From: Pseudoclavibacter sp. AY1F1
Lineage (GTDB): Bacteria; Actinomycetota; Actinomycetes; Actinomycetales; Microbacteriaceae
Length of the DNA: 64,000 bases
NCBI RefSeq assembly: GCF_002931075.1
Contig: NZ_PSTQ01000003.1
Span: forward strand, 310,001 to 374,000
Reading direction: 5' to 3'
A program made the position numbers and the translations under genes. Shown in pieces: positions 52,161 through 60,487 of the stretch (the stretch's first letter is position 1; each line of letters begins with the position of its first letter). The notes beneath the pieces were generated by a model, which made no database searches, was not told the DNA's origin, and saw nothing but the letters and a program-made list of their open reading frames with translations.

Positions 52161-52808
52161 CTAGCGCTTGCCGCCGCCGAGCAGCCCGCCCAGGATGTCG
52201 CCGAGCCCGCCACCGAGTCCGCCACCCGCCGAGCTGCCGGAGCCTCCCGACGCGCCGCCGAGGACCTGGCCGAGGATGTCGCCGAGTCCGCCGCCGGCCG
52301 AACTGCCTGCCGTGCTGCCACCCGCCGAGCCGCCGAGAATTCCGCCGAGGAGATCCTCGAGCCCGCCACCTGAGCTCGCGCCCGCAGTCGTGGAGGCGCC
52401 CTGCTGGCCACCGAGGAACTTCTTCGCGAGCCACGCGAGCACGATGGGCGCGAGGATCGGGAGCAGCTTCTGCACGAGGCCGGACGTCTGGCTGCCTGGT
52501 GCCGATCCGAGGGCGGCGGCGACCTGGTCGGTGTTGCCGCCGAAGACGTTTTTGACGATCTTCTCGCCATCGGACGTGTCGATGTCGGCGAGCGAGACGC
52601 GGCCGTCGACAAGTGACGTGTCCTTCTTCTCGAGCGCGTGCTCGAGCGACGCGGCGCCTGCGGGGTCTGCCGCGTTGGCCTGGAGTCCGCCGATGAGGGT
52701 CGGCAACGCTGCCTGGATGCCCTGCTGAGCGGTCTGCTTGTCGACGCCGAGCTGGCTGGCGATTTCGTCGACCGGGATGAGGCCCAGCAGTTCTGAGATG
52801 TCGGTCAT
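52161..52808 (-). CDS. DUF937-family protein with Gly/Ser-rich repeats
   Basis: A 215-residue protein matching the DUF937 family: ELLGLIPVDEIASQLGVDKQTAQQGI at the N terminus (short YidB-like helical bundle) and LVQKLLPILAPIVLAWLAKKFLGG in the middle. The C-terminal 80 residues repeat GGLEDLLGGILGG / GGLGDILGQVLGG / GGLGDILGGLLGG units joined by Gly/Ser linkers, encoded by repetitive DNA. CAAGGGGAACTC gives a good ribosome binding site for the ATG at 52808. The role of this family is unknown. (Key residues of the N-terminal block: Leu-Leu-Gly, Ile-Ala-Ser and Gly-Val-Asp.). Confidence 0.85.
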   Translation of the reverse strand: MTDISELLGLIPVDEIASQLGVDKQTAQQGIQAALPTLIGGLQANAADPAGAASLEHALEKKDTSLVDGRVSLADIDTSDGEKIVKNVFGGNTDQVAAALGSAPGSQTSGLVQKLLPILAPIVLAWLAKKFLGGQQGASTTAGASSGGGLEDLLGGILGGSAGGSTAGSSAGGGLGDILGQVLGGASGGSGSSAGGGLGGGLGDILGGLLGGGKR

Positions 52809-53034
52809 GAGTTCCCCTTGTTCGATGGTGCGGCACCGATCATGGGGCCGCGTGACCAAGAGGGTAGCGCTGGGGGTGGTGCATCCGCCGCACATCGTGC
52901 TGAGCTTGGTCGAGCTTGCGGACACATCGTCGAGAGTTGCCGCGCCGGAGCGACACCGCGTCCACCCAAACGGTAGGTAAGCAGGGTAGACACGAAGCAT
53001 CAGATGGCCGAGACCCCCACCCGGAGGACATCAC

Positions 53035-54468
53035 ATGACCACGTTCGATCGAGCAGAAGCCGAGATCAGCCCGGAGCGCGTTGCCGCGTCGCTCGTAGGC
53101 GCGAAGGCGACGACCTACTGGCTCGACGACCCAGGGCGCCCCGCTGTGCTCCCCCCGCTTCGCGGCAACCTCACTGCTGACCTGGTCATCGTCGGCGGCG
53201 GATACACGGGGCTCTGGACCGCGCTGCTCGCGAAGGAGCGCGACCCGAAGCGGAAGATCGTGCTGCTCGAGGGCAAGCGTGTCGGATGGGCCGCATCCGG
53301 TCGCAACGGCGGATTCTGCGAGGCGAGCCTCACGCACGGGGAGTCGAACGGCAAGGACCGGCTTCCCCACGAGTACGCGAAGCTCGAGGCGTTTGGCCTC
53401 GAGAACCTGCGGGAGATCGGCGAGACCGTCAAGCGCTACTCGATGGACTGCGACTACGAGGAGACCGGGGTCCTCAATGTGGCGACGGAGCCGCACCAGG
53501 TGGCAGAGCTCGAACAGGCGGCGGCGGGCGACTCGGGGCTTGAGTTCCTCGACCGCAAGACCCTCCAGGAGGAGGTCGCCTCCCCGCTCTTCCTCGGCGC
53601 GAACTACGAACGCGAGGGCACCTCCCTCGTCAACCCTGCGAAGCTCGTGTGGGAGCTGCGTCGCGTGGCGCTCGGCATGGGCGTCGCGATCTTCGAGAAC
53701 ACGCCGGCCAGATCGCTCGAGGCGGACGGCGGCGGTATCACCGTCACGACCGACGAGGGCAGCGTCTACGCGCAGCGGGTCGCGCTCGGCACCAACGCGT
53801 TCCCAGCGCTCATCAAGCGCGACCGCTTCTACACGGTTCCCGTCTACGACTACGTGCTCATGACGAACCCACTGAGCGACGAGCAGCTCGAATCGATCGG
53901 CTGGAAGCGGCGGCAGGGCATCACCGACCTCAACAACCGCTTCCACTACTCGCGGCTCGTCAAGGATGCGGACGGCCGCACGCGCATCCTCTACGGCGGC
54001 TACGACGCTGTGTACAACTACGGCGGACGCATCAAGAAGGAGTACGACCAGCGGCCGGAGACGTTCGAGAAGCTCGCCGCGCACTTCATCGCGACGTACC
54101 CTCAGCTCGAGGGCCTCGGCTTTTCGCACAAGTGGGGCGGCGTCATCGACACGTGCACGCGCTTCTTCTCGTTCTTCGACACCGAGTACGACGGTCGGGT
54201 CGCGCACGCTGCCGGCTTCACGGGCCTCGGCGTCGGCGCGACGAGGTACGCGGCTAACGTCCTCCTCGACCTGCTCAGCGGCGAGGAGACCGAGCGCACG
54301 CGCATGGACTTCGTGAAGAAGAAGCCGCTGCCGTTCCCGCCTGAGCCCTTCGCGACAATCGGCGCGAAGGTGTCGCTCGCCGAGATGGCGCGCGCCGACC
54401 GCAACGAAGGCAAGCGCGGACTGTGGCTCAAGACGATGGATGCGGTCGGGCTGGGGTTCGACTCGTGA
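53035..54468 (+). CDS. FAD-dependent oxidoreductase, DAO family (PuuB-like)
   Basis: A 477-residue flavin amine/amino-acid oxidase of the DAO superfamily. The dinucleotide motif GGGYTG is at residues 54-59, followed by the FAD-contact GWAASGRNGGFCEASL. The closing GFTGLGVGATRYAANVLLD is typical of gamma-glutamylputrescine oxidase-like enzymes. It could oxidise a polyamine or similar amine. The next gene, a cupin, overlaps it by 4 bp (GTGA), so the two are co-translated. Substrate unknown. The start is ATG after CGGAGGACATC. Confidence 0.88.
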   Translation: MTTFDRAEAEISPERVAASLVGAKATTYWLDDPGRPAVLPPLRGNLTADLVIVGGGYTGLWTALLAKERDPKRKIVLLEGKRVGWAASGRNGGFCEASLTHGESNGKDRLPHEYAKLEAFGLENLREIGETVKRYSMDCDYEETGVLNVATEPHQVAELEQAAAGDSGLEFLDRKTLQEEVASPLFLGANYEREGTSLVNPAKLVWELRRVALGMGVAIFENTPARSLEADGGGITVTTDEGSVYAQRVALGTNAFPALIKRDRFYTVPVYDYVLMTNPLSDEQLESIGWKRRQGITDLNNRFHYSRLVKDADGRTRILYGGYDAVYNYGGRIKKEYDQRPETFEKLAAHFIATYPQLEGLGFSHKWGGVIDTCTRFFSFFDTEYDGRVAHAAGFTGLGVGATRYAANVLLDLLSGEETERTRMDFVKKKPLPFPPEPFATIGAKVSLAEMARADRNEGKRGLWLKTMDAVGLGFDS

Positions 54469-54887
54469 GCGGAGACGGCGTGAGTGAAGTTGATGGTGCC
54501 GCGAGAGTCAGCTCGGCCGACGGGGTGACCGGGATGCAGCCCGGTTCGGTCGTGCACGCGCGGGGAGCATCCCTGTCGCATGACCCCGTCGAGGGATGGC
54601 AGAAGGTGAGCGGCGAGCCGACGACCGCCGCGCTTGAACTCGGCGCGTTCGCGGGCGCGGAGTTCGGGCTGTGGGAGATGTCCGCCGGGGCGATGCTCGA
54701 TGTCGAAGCCGACGAGGTGTTCCTCGTCATCAGTGGCACCGCGACGGTCGAGTTCCTCGAGCCTGAGTTGCCGCCGATCGACCTCGAGCCCGGTTCGATC
54801 GTTCGGCTCGGCGAGGGGATGCGCACCCGGTGGACCGTCACCGGAGCGCCCCTGCGCAAGCTGTACCTCGTGGAGGGTGGGAGCTAG
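54465..54887 (+). CDS. cupin-domain protein (EutQ/DUF861-like) coupled to the FAD oxidase
   Basis: A 140-residue protein with one small cupin barrel: ALELGAFAGAEFGLWEMSAG, DEVFLVISGTATVEF and PGSIVRLGEGMRTRWTV. This is the pattern of cupins that accompany DAO-family oxidases in many genomes. The usual metal His residues are largely replaced (Glu and Asp remain), so binding rather than catalysis is possible. The GTG start overlaps the oxidase stop by 4 bp; the ATG at 54423 lies inside the oxidase gene. Confidence 0.82.
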   Translation: MSGDGVSEVDGAARVSSADGVTGMQPGSVVHARGASLSHDPVEGWQKVSGEPTTAALELGAFAGAEFGLWEMSAGAMLDVEADEVFLVISGTATVEFLEPELPPIDLEPGSIVRLGEGMRTRWTVTGAPLRKLYLVEGGS

Positions 54888-54942
54888 GGCGGCTGCGGCC
54901 CGGTCCGCAGCACGCGGGCTTGGGCCTGGCCCCAGCGCGTAG

Positions 54943-55006
54943 TTCGATGGGTTTCTCTGACTCGTGATGGCGTGTTACCCACCACCGGTCGGCGAAACCC
55001 ATCGAA
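54943..55006. repeat. intergenic hairpin repeat, GATGGGTT...AACCCATC family
   Basis: The 13-bp perfect arms TTCGATGGGTTTC (54943-54955) and its complement (54994-55006) enclose GTGATGG/CCACCACC, which partly pair. It lies in the 316-bp gap between the cupin gene and the DUF559-like gene; nothing else is seen in that gap besides the sister hairpin. Confidence 0.8.
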
Positions 55007-55036
55007 GTTGGCGCAGGTCTCGTCGGTCCTTCACCT

Positions 55037-55095
55037 TGATGGGTTTCGCTGACTGCGATGGGGGGATTCCCATCACGACTCGGCGAAACCCATCA
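55037..55095. repeat. second adjacent hairpin of the GATGGGTT family
   Basis: The arms 55037-55062 and 55069-55095 pair over about 26 bp with few mismatches and share TGATGGGTTTCG...CGAAACCCATCA with the hairpin 94 bp upstream. Together with 18217-18278 this makes three copies in the window. Confidence 0.8.
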
Positions 55096-55203
55096 GGATG
55101 ATCCGCCGGGATGGGTTGCCGCGACCTTCGGTGTCACTTTCAACGCGGCTTCGGGCTGTGGATATCTCGGAAGACAAGCTCTGCATCCCTCTACCCTTGG
55201 CCC

Positions 55204-56169
55204 ATGTCTGAGCCTGAGGAGATGCTCTCCGGAGTGGGGAACGAACCCTTCGCGTTCAGGGATGGGCTGCGCGCGGGCCTGACACGGCAGCAACTGAACG
55301 GCCGCGAATTCTCCAAACCTCACCGAGGCGTGCGGATGCGCGGGGTAGTGCAGTCTCCGCTTGAGATCGCGCGCGCCTTCGTGCCGAGGATCAGGGATCG
55401 CTGCGTGCTGGGCGGACTGACTGCCGCGAGAATCTGGGGTCTGCCGGTGCCTCGCCGATCTGATGGCGACTCGACCGTGTACCTGCTTGTACCGGCGGGG
55501 AGGAACAGGCCGGCCGGTCTGGGTGTCACGTCGCGAAGCGTCAGGGCGCAGCTGTGGGATGCTCGCGAACTGCGCGGCGCACCGGTCGCGTCGCCCGCGC
55601 TGACCTGGGCGACCTGTGCCCGGCACCTCGACGTCAACGAGTTGGTCGTGCTGGGGGATGCGCTGGTCGCCACGTCCACGAACTACGAGGGCATCGTGCG
55701 GTCCGAGCAGCCACCGGCGGGAGCTCGGACGGCGCCGCCCCTCGCGTCGCTGGAGGACCTTGAGGAGATCGCGCGAACCTGGCGCAACGGTGTCGGTGGG
55801 GCGTCCCTGCGGGCGGCGTTTGCGCGAATCCGCACTGGCGTCGAGTCGCCGATGGAGACCTGGACCAGGTTGGTGATCGTAGCCGCCGGGCTTCCGGAAC
55901 CGGAGGTCGGCGTCGAGGTCTGGGACGGGTCAGAGTTCGTCGGGCGGATCGACCTCGCGTATCGGGCTCAGAGGATCGCCATCGAGTACGAAGGCGATCA
56001 TCACCGCACCGACAAGCGGCAGTGGCGGAAGGACATCGGACGCGTCAACCGGTTGCAGGAGATCGACTGGTTCGCGATCCGGGCCACCACCGCGCAGCTG
56101 TGGCCGACACCGTCGCGCTTCGTTGAGCAGGTGCGTGCCGCGTTGCGGAGGGGCGAGGGCAACGGGTAG
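55204..56169 (+). CDS. DUF559/Vsr-like nuclease-fold protein
   Basis: A 321-residue protein. The N-terminal part (FRDGLRAGLTRQQLNGREFSK, then LTAARIWGLPVP) resembles the winged-helix-like N-terminal region of AbiEi-type proteins. The C-terminal part (SPMETWTRLVIVAAGLPEPE, RIDLAYRAQRIAIEYEGDHH and WFAIRATTAQLW) is the DUF559/Vsr-like endonuclease fold, with candidate metal residues Glu in SPMET, Asp in RIDLAY and Glu in IEYEG. Such proteins are abundant in actinobacteria and of unproven function. The ATG at 55204 is chosen since upstream sequence is a hairpin repeat. Confidence 0.8.
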   Translation: MSEPEEMLSGVGNEPFAFRDGLRAGLTRQQLNGREFSKPHRGVRMRGVVQSPLEIARAFVPRIRDRCVLGGLTAARIWGLPVPRRSDGDSTVYLLVPAGRNRPAGLGVTSRSVRAQLWDARELRGAPVASPALTWATCARHLDVNELVVLGDALVATSTNYEGIVRSEQPPAGARTAPPLASLEDLEEIARTWRNGVGGASLRAAFARIRTGVESPMETWTRLVIVAAGLPEPEVGVEVWDGSEFVGRIDLAYRAQRIAIEYEGDHHRTDKRQWRKDIGRVNRLQEIDWFAIRATTAQLWPTPSRFVEQVRAALRRGEGNG

Positions 56170-56311
56170 TAGCTTCAAAAGTGCTCCCCGCTTGCGTGTT
56201 TCGCAGGGCCACCGACGCCACGATCCCGGACCACCCCGCGGTCCGCGACTTCTCGTCGATGCCGTAGCGGTAGCCGGGACGAGCGGCTGATGGTCCTGGG
56301 GCGGGAATCCG

Positions 56312-56695
56312 TCAGTGAGAGTCGCTACTTCGGAGAACTTCGTCCACGCGAGTGCGATCGATCTCGAGGATCATTGCGATGTCGGCGCGGGCGTACCGCT
56401 CACGGTTCATCGCCACGACAGCGGAGGCGATGCGCGCATCTGCCACGAGCTTGGCGTCATCCGCCTTGTCAGTGGCGGTCTTCGCTGCTGCGACAGTTGC
56501 GCCGACGCGGCCGAGTTCTAACGTGAAGTGAAAGTTGCTCGCTCCGGGGTCGAGTCCAGGCTGCGATGCCTTGATGTAGTCGAAGATCTGCCTCCCGGCT
56601 TCAGCCAGTGTTGCTCCTCTGGCGACTCCGTCTTGCCCGAAACGTATCTCCCAACCGTCATGCCTCCGGGTCGCATCCACCGCAATCTCTGACAT
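56312..56695 (-). CDS. small conserved-looking protein, weakly HicB-like
   Basis: A 127-residue protein of unknown function. It begins MSEIAVDATRRHDGWEIRFG and goes on with FHFTLELGRVG and a helical C terminus (YARADIAMILEIDRTRVDEV) that could be a helix-turn-helix. The beta-rich first half followed by a DNA-binding-like end loosely recalls HicB antitoxins, but no HicA toxin lies next to it. ACAGGAGGAACGGC is a strong ribosome binding site for the ATG at 56695, which rules out the longer frame. Confidence 0.62.
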   Translation of the reverse strand: MSEIAVDATRRHDGWEIRFGQDGVARGATLAEAGRQIFDYIKASQPGLDPGASNFHFTLELGRVGATVAAAKTATDKADDAKLVADARIASAVVAMNRERYARADIAMILEIDRTRVDEVLRSSDSH

Positions 56696-56890
56696 GCCGT
56701 TCCTCCTGTGGCGGTTGTATGGCCTACCTCGGACTGCAACTCGCGCCGAGAAGCCCACTCTGCACCCTGCGCTCCGGTCGATACCGACCTCTTGGCGAGC
56801 TGGGGATAACCTCCGTCTGTGAGCCGCGGTCGTGGACCCGTTCCGGGGCTACGTCGTGTCGATAGCTGGCGCTGCGGTGGCTTCATCATG

Positions 56891-56922
56891 ATCGGCCCGC
56901 TCGCCTTACGGCTCGGGCCGAT
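56891..56922 (+). terminator. orphan rightward terminator-like hairpin
   Basis: The 9-bp arms ATCGGCCCG (56891-56899) and CGGGCCGAT (56914-56922) are followed by TTTCGTTT. No protein gene ends here on the + strand: the 345-bp stretch 56696-57040 has no supported gene. It may end a small RNA, or serve the leftward gene at 57041. Confidence 0.6.
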
Positions 56923-57040
56923 TTTCGTTTCTGGGGGACATGATGGACTACCGCTCATCACGGTCGCCTCCTCAACAAGAACTCGTGTAGGCAGCTGCGC
57001 TCGGCTCCAGCTAGTGCTCTGTTTGCGTCCGGCTCGGCCT

Positions 57041-58123
57041 TCAGCCCTTGCGGCCGACCATCGCCATGCGCGGTGAGTAGTCCTTGCCTTGCCAGTACAG
57101 CATCACGCGTTGCCGTCCGATGCGGTACTCGTCGCGGCTCCGCCCGGCGTCGTCCGGGGGCAGAAGATCCTTCGGATCGCCGAGGTGCTGGAGCACTCCC
57201 GCGCGTGTGAACGGGGCGACTCCCTCGATGAGGTGTGCCGTGCGCGGGTAGTTGGCTTCCGGGGCGTTGCGGTGCGGATGGAAGACGAACTCGACGCATT
57301 TCACGGCACCGCCCTTCATCCCGATGATGAGGGAGCGGTCGGCGCTGCGGTAGGCGCATTCGTAGGCCCCCGACCTGTTGATCTCGATCGGTCCGTCGAT
57401 GAGACGCAGGAGAGCAAGAGCGGCCGGATGCTCGACCTCCTTGCCGAGGGCGGTCGCTGCGATCGTCAGGTCGCCGGCGAGCCGACGCTTTGCGTCGCCG
57501 TTGGCGCGCATGATCGGCGGGGTCAGATCCGACCCGTTGAGGGCGTTGACGAGTGCGGATATCCGTGCGGCCTCGCGGGCGTCGTCGTCTGCCTCGGCGT
57601 CCTCGTGGGCGCGTTCGCTTCGCCGAGCTGCGACGCGAGCCTCGTCCTGCTGCCGGGCGAAGCGGGCGGACTCGGCGCTGCCCTCCGCAGCGTCGTGCCC
57701 GGCCTCCACTGTGAGCTCAGCCTCGACGATGCGGTGCGAGTTGAGGAGCGCGAGGGCGCGCTCGCTGACCAGTAGCGCACCACCGCTCTGGGCGAAGTCG
57801 TCGCCTGAATCGTTGTGGCCGGTGGGCACGAGCCGCTCCCAGCGCTCCGGGAGCGCACCGGCGTACGAGACGAACTCGGGCGACTTCGTAACGATCGCCT
57901 CGCGCAGCTCGAACCCCGTGAGCTCCGAGACGCGCAGCGTATCCGCGAGCGAAGCCGCGACGATGAAGTCGGGATGAACGCCGACAAGCTCGTCGCCGAG
58001 CCAGCCGGCGAGTTCGCACCTGAGCGGATCCGATTGCATCGGGGAGCCGGACGCGTCGCGCATCCACTCGGCGCCGTGGCCGACGGTTCCCGTGGCCTCT
58101 GGTTCCAGGACGTGATGCGGCAT
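57041..58123 (-). CDS. unknown protein, third gene of the GTPase operon
   Basis: A 360-residue protein without a recognised family. It has a folded N-terminal region (VHPDFIVAASLADTLRVSEL, then EREAIVTKSPEF-like sequence and a LLVSERALALL segment), a charged helical middle rich in Ala/Glu/Arg (about residues 150-195) that may be coiled coil, and a beta-rich C-terminal region (SADRSLIIGMKGGAVKCVEF and RIGRQRVMLYWQGKDYS). GACGAGGAGC precedes the ATG. It follows the 115-residue gene by 34 bp in an operon headed by a GTPase. It may be an effector or adaptor. Confidence 0.7.
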   Translation of the reverse strand: MPHHVLEPEATGTVGHGAEWMRDASGSPMQSDPLRCELAGWLGDELVGVHPDFIVAASLADTLRVSELTGFELREAIVTKSPEFVSYAGALPERWERLVPTGHNDSGDDFAQSGGALLVSERALALLNSHRIVEAELTVEAGHDAAEGSAESARFARQQDEARVAARRSERAHEDAEADDDAREAARISALVNALNGSDLTPPIMRANGDAKRRLAGDLTIAATALGKEVEHPAALALLRLIDGPIEINRSGAYECAYRSADRSLIIGMKGGAVKCVEFVFHPHRNAPEANYPRTAHLIEGVAPFTRAGVLQHLGDPKDLLPPDDAGRSRDEYRIGRQRVMLYWQGKDYSPRMAMVGRKG

Positions 58124-58157
58124 AGATGCTCCTCGTCTTCGGGTCAGTGCGTGCAGC

Positions 58158-58505
58158 TCAGCGGAGCAACGGGGGCTTCGGCAGGTTCCAGATGTCTGCG
58201 AAGCTGGCCGCCACTGCCGGCTGATTCCAGATCAACGAGATGCCCGTCGCGACCGAAGATATCTCCCGAAGCTCGGGCGCGAAGACCACGAACTCGTGGC
58301 GGATGGGCCGCCCAGCACGATCGGTTCGTCCCTCCGGGTCGGGAAAACGGAGAGCGGCGCGGTCGACGCTGGCGAGCCACAGTTCCGCGTCGTCGCCAGC
58401 GTTCGAGAATGCCCTGTCGTACTCGGGCAACGGGTCGGCGAAGCCCCCGTCGAGGAGGAAGCGATTCCCCCATGCGCGGCCGCGCGTGGCCCAGATGAGC
58501 TTCAT
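58158..58505 (-). CDS. small unknown protein coupled to the GTPase
   Basis: A 115-residue protein. The sequence starts MKLIWATRGRAWGNRFLLDG and contains YDRAFSNAGDDAELWLASVD and RHEFVVFAPELREI, with three Trp in the N- and C-terminal parts; it looks like a compact globular domain. Its ATG overlaps the GTPase stop by 4 bp, so the two are translated together. Comparable small N-terminal-domain proteins accompany GTPases in predicted bacterial conflict systems, so an adaptor role is possible. No match is claimed. Confidence 0.7.
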   Translation of the reverse strand: MKLIWATRGRAWGNRFLLDGGFADPLPEYDRAFSNAGDDAELWLASVDRAALRFPDPEGRTDRAGRPIRHEFVVFAPELREISSVATGISLIWNQPAVAASFADIWNLPKPPLLR

Positions 58506-59689
58506 TTCTTGCTCCGCAGCAGGATGCCCTTGCGCTCCGCATCTTCGAGATCGAGCTTGAAGCGGGTCAGCATCGCGGTGAGGTAGTCGCGCTTCGCGAG
58601 AGCTTCGGCGTTGACAGCCTTGAGCTTTTCGCCCGCGAGCGACGCCCCGCGTTCTATGGCGTCTTTGGAGACGAAGGATGCGGCGAGCCCGGCAAGCAGG
58701 CCCAGGGGCCCAGGCAGCTTGACCTTCTTGATCACGAAGAGCGCGCCCATCGCCGCGACACCGGCCACGTCTCCCGCTTTACCGAAGATCGTCTCTGCGA
58801 CCTTGCCGCCGTCGTGCAGCGTCTTCGCCCACTTCACGTGACGCTCGAAGGGGAGGATAGCCGCGAGTGGCAGGACCGCGTCGACTCCGACTCGCTCTGT
58901 GAACTCGATCTTCCCTGGTTCGAATTTCGCGGACGAGAGCAAGATGAAGTCCTCGGCAAACGACATCGCCTCGGGGGCCTCCACGAAGCCTCGCAGTTCC
59001 TGGCGCAGCTGATCGAGCTCGTCACTCACCTTCTCGACGAGGAGCGCCTTGAACGCGTGCGCATCCAGGTGCGGTAGAAGGTCGGACTTGGAGAGCGCGA
59101 GCACCCAGATGCGCGGGAACTGTCTGAGGGGCTTGCCATCCTCGAGAAGGCTGGGCTTCAATCGCAGCAACTCGGAGCGGATGTTGGTGAGCAGCGACTT
59201 CAGATAGAGCTCCTCTGATCCCTCGTTCGCGAGGAGCAGCTGGCCGTCAACCAGGAGCAGGGCGACATCTGAGCTCAGCAGGGCTCGGAAGGTCTCCACG
59301 CGTCGGCGGGTCTCCTCCTCACCGACTGCCGATTCCTCGAACCACTCGCCCGGGTAGTCGTGCCAGACGAGCCGCACGGCGTCGAAGGGCTTCGACTGCT
59401 TCGCTCGTTCCTCCGACCAGGCTTTCGGGCGCACGAGAAACGAGTAGGCCGTGTGCGTGAAGCGCGTTGATGCGGGCACCTTTGCGGCATTCTTCATGCC
59501 GAGGTAGCTCTGGTAGAGCTTGTCGCTCTGCCCCGTGTCGTCGGCGACGACCTCGTACAGGTTGTCCTTCGCGAACTGCGGCTCCTGCGTGGGGCCGTAG
59601 AACGAGGAGACGAGGACGGTCTTGCCACTTCCGCTGCCGCCGAAGACCGCGATGTGCTGTTCGCGCGTTCTGCTCTTCGATGTTGCCAT
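58502..59689 (-). CDS. TRAFAC-like P-loop GTPase, first gene of a three-gene operon
   Basis: A 395-residue P-loop NTPase. Walker A GGSGSGKT is at residues 17-24, the DxxG switch at 111-114 (WHDYPGEWF) and an NKxD-like specificity motif at 200-203 (SKSD), so guanine nucleotide is the likely ligand. The C-terminal third has two hydrophobic stretches (VAGVAAMGALFVI and GPLGLLAGLAASFV, about residues 315-350) that could contact a membrane. The layout resembles predicted GTPases of bacterial conflict systems. GCAGGAGAACCC precedes the ATG at 59689; an upstream extension lacks support. Its stop overlaps the next gene by 4 bp. Confidence 0.82.
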   Translation of the reverse strand: MATSKSRTREQHIAVFGGSGSGKTVLVSSFYGPTQEPQFAKDNLYEVVADDTGQSDKLYQSYLGMKNAAKVPASTRFTHTAYSFLVRPKAWSEERAKQSKPFDAVRLVWHDYPGEWFEESAVGEEETRRRVETFRALLSSDVALLLVDGQLLLANEGSEELYLKSLLTNIRSELLRLKPSLLEDGKPLRQFPRIWVLALSKSDLLPHLDAHAFKALLVEKVSDELDQLRQELRGFVEAPEAMSFAEDFILLSSAKFEPGKIEFTERVGVDAVLPLAAILPFERHVKWAKTLHDGGKVAETIFGKAGDVAGVAAMGALFVIKKVKLPGPLGLLAGLAASFVSKDAIERGASLAGEKLKAVNAEALAKRDYLTAMLTRFKLDLEDAERKGILLRSKK

Positions 59690-59836
59690 GGGTTCTCCTG
59701 CGTGTGAGGGTTGTGCTCCCGCCGGGGGCCTGAGGGGAGTGATGCGCGGAGCGTCGAGCCTAGGCGTTCGTCTCTGCATCGCCCTGAGAGTGATCGAGCC
59801 TCGTGCCGACCAGCCGAGCGCCGTAGGGTCGCGAGC

Positions 59837-60121
59837 ATGGACTACGAAGAGCACAAGGATTGGGAATCAGCACTTGTCTCCCTGTCCGACGCGCCCGCCG
59901 TCGACCTCAGGAAGGTCGCGGATGGGCTCGGCTACCGGAAGCAGCCGCGGCGCGACGAGCTCGCCCGCGCGCTCGTTGCGCATCCGAACTTTGGTCGGGA
60001 TGCCGCAGAGCAGTGCATCAGCAGTCTCCGTGCGCTGTGGTGGGGTGACGACCCCATCGAGTGCCGAGCCGGGTGGGAGTCGCTTGAGCGAGCGCTCGGC
60101 CCGCGTCCGCAAGACTCATAG
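59837..60121 (+). CDS. small hypothetical protein
   Basis: A 94-residue soluble protein, acidic at the N terminus (MDYEEHKDWESALVSLSDAP) and helical throughout (VDLRKVADGLGYRKQP, LERALGPR). It is divergent from the GTPase operon, 147 bp from its start, and may or may not belong to it. No Shine-Dalgarno is obvious, which is common for leaderless actinobacterial genes. Coding is supported by third-position G/C bias and a clean stop. No family recognised. Confidence 0.6.
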   Translation: MDYEEHKDWESALVSLSDAPAVDLRKVADGLGYRKQPRRDELARALVAHPNFGRDAAEQCISSLRALWWGDDPIECRAGWESLERALGPRPQDS

Positions 60122-60176
60122 CGGGGGGCCACGTGGAGGCGCCCTGCGACACCAGGCTCGCAGCTAGGGTCGTGGC

Positions 60177-60461
60177 ATGACGAACCAGCTCCACCAAGTG
60201 ACCGCTCCCGGCCACCCTCGCATACGCCTCCACTGGCTCGCGGTGGCCTTCTTCATCCTGTCGCCGCTGCTGATCGTGTTCGGCGGGCTCACCGCAATGG
60301 GGACGACACTTCTCACGTTCGACCTCGCGAAGACGCCCACCATGCTGGGCACGGTCATGTTTCTCGTCGGGCTCGCCACGCTCATGGTCGCGTTTGTGCT
60401 CGTGGGTGTGCGGTCAGCGGCACAGCAGCAGCTCGACGTCCTGCTCGCACGGCACCGCTGA
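60177..60461 (+). CDS. small two-helix membrane protein
   Basis: A 94-residue protein with two transmembrane helices (LAVAFFILSPLLIVFGGLTA and GTVMFLVGLATLMVAFVLVG) and short charged ends. A Thr/Asp-Lys loop of about 20 residues lies between. It is close to the preceding small gene (55 bp) on the same strand. Function unknown. Confidence 0.68.
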   Translation: MTNQLHQVTAPGHPRIRLHWLAVAFFILSPLLIVFGGLTAMGTTLLTFDLAKTPTMLGTVMFLVGLATLMVAFVLVGVRSAAQQQLDVLLARHR

Positions 60462-60487
60462 CGCGGTTTCCGAGCGCTGGCCGGTCG

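Noticed and set aside
56696-56890. Possible tRNA before the hairpin at 56891
   Set aside because: No cloverleaf arms, T-loop sequence or CCA-adjacent acceptor stem could be drawn on either strand.
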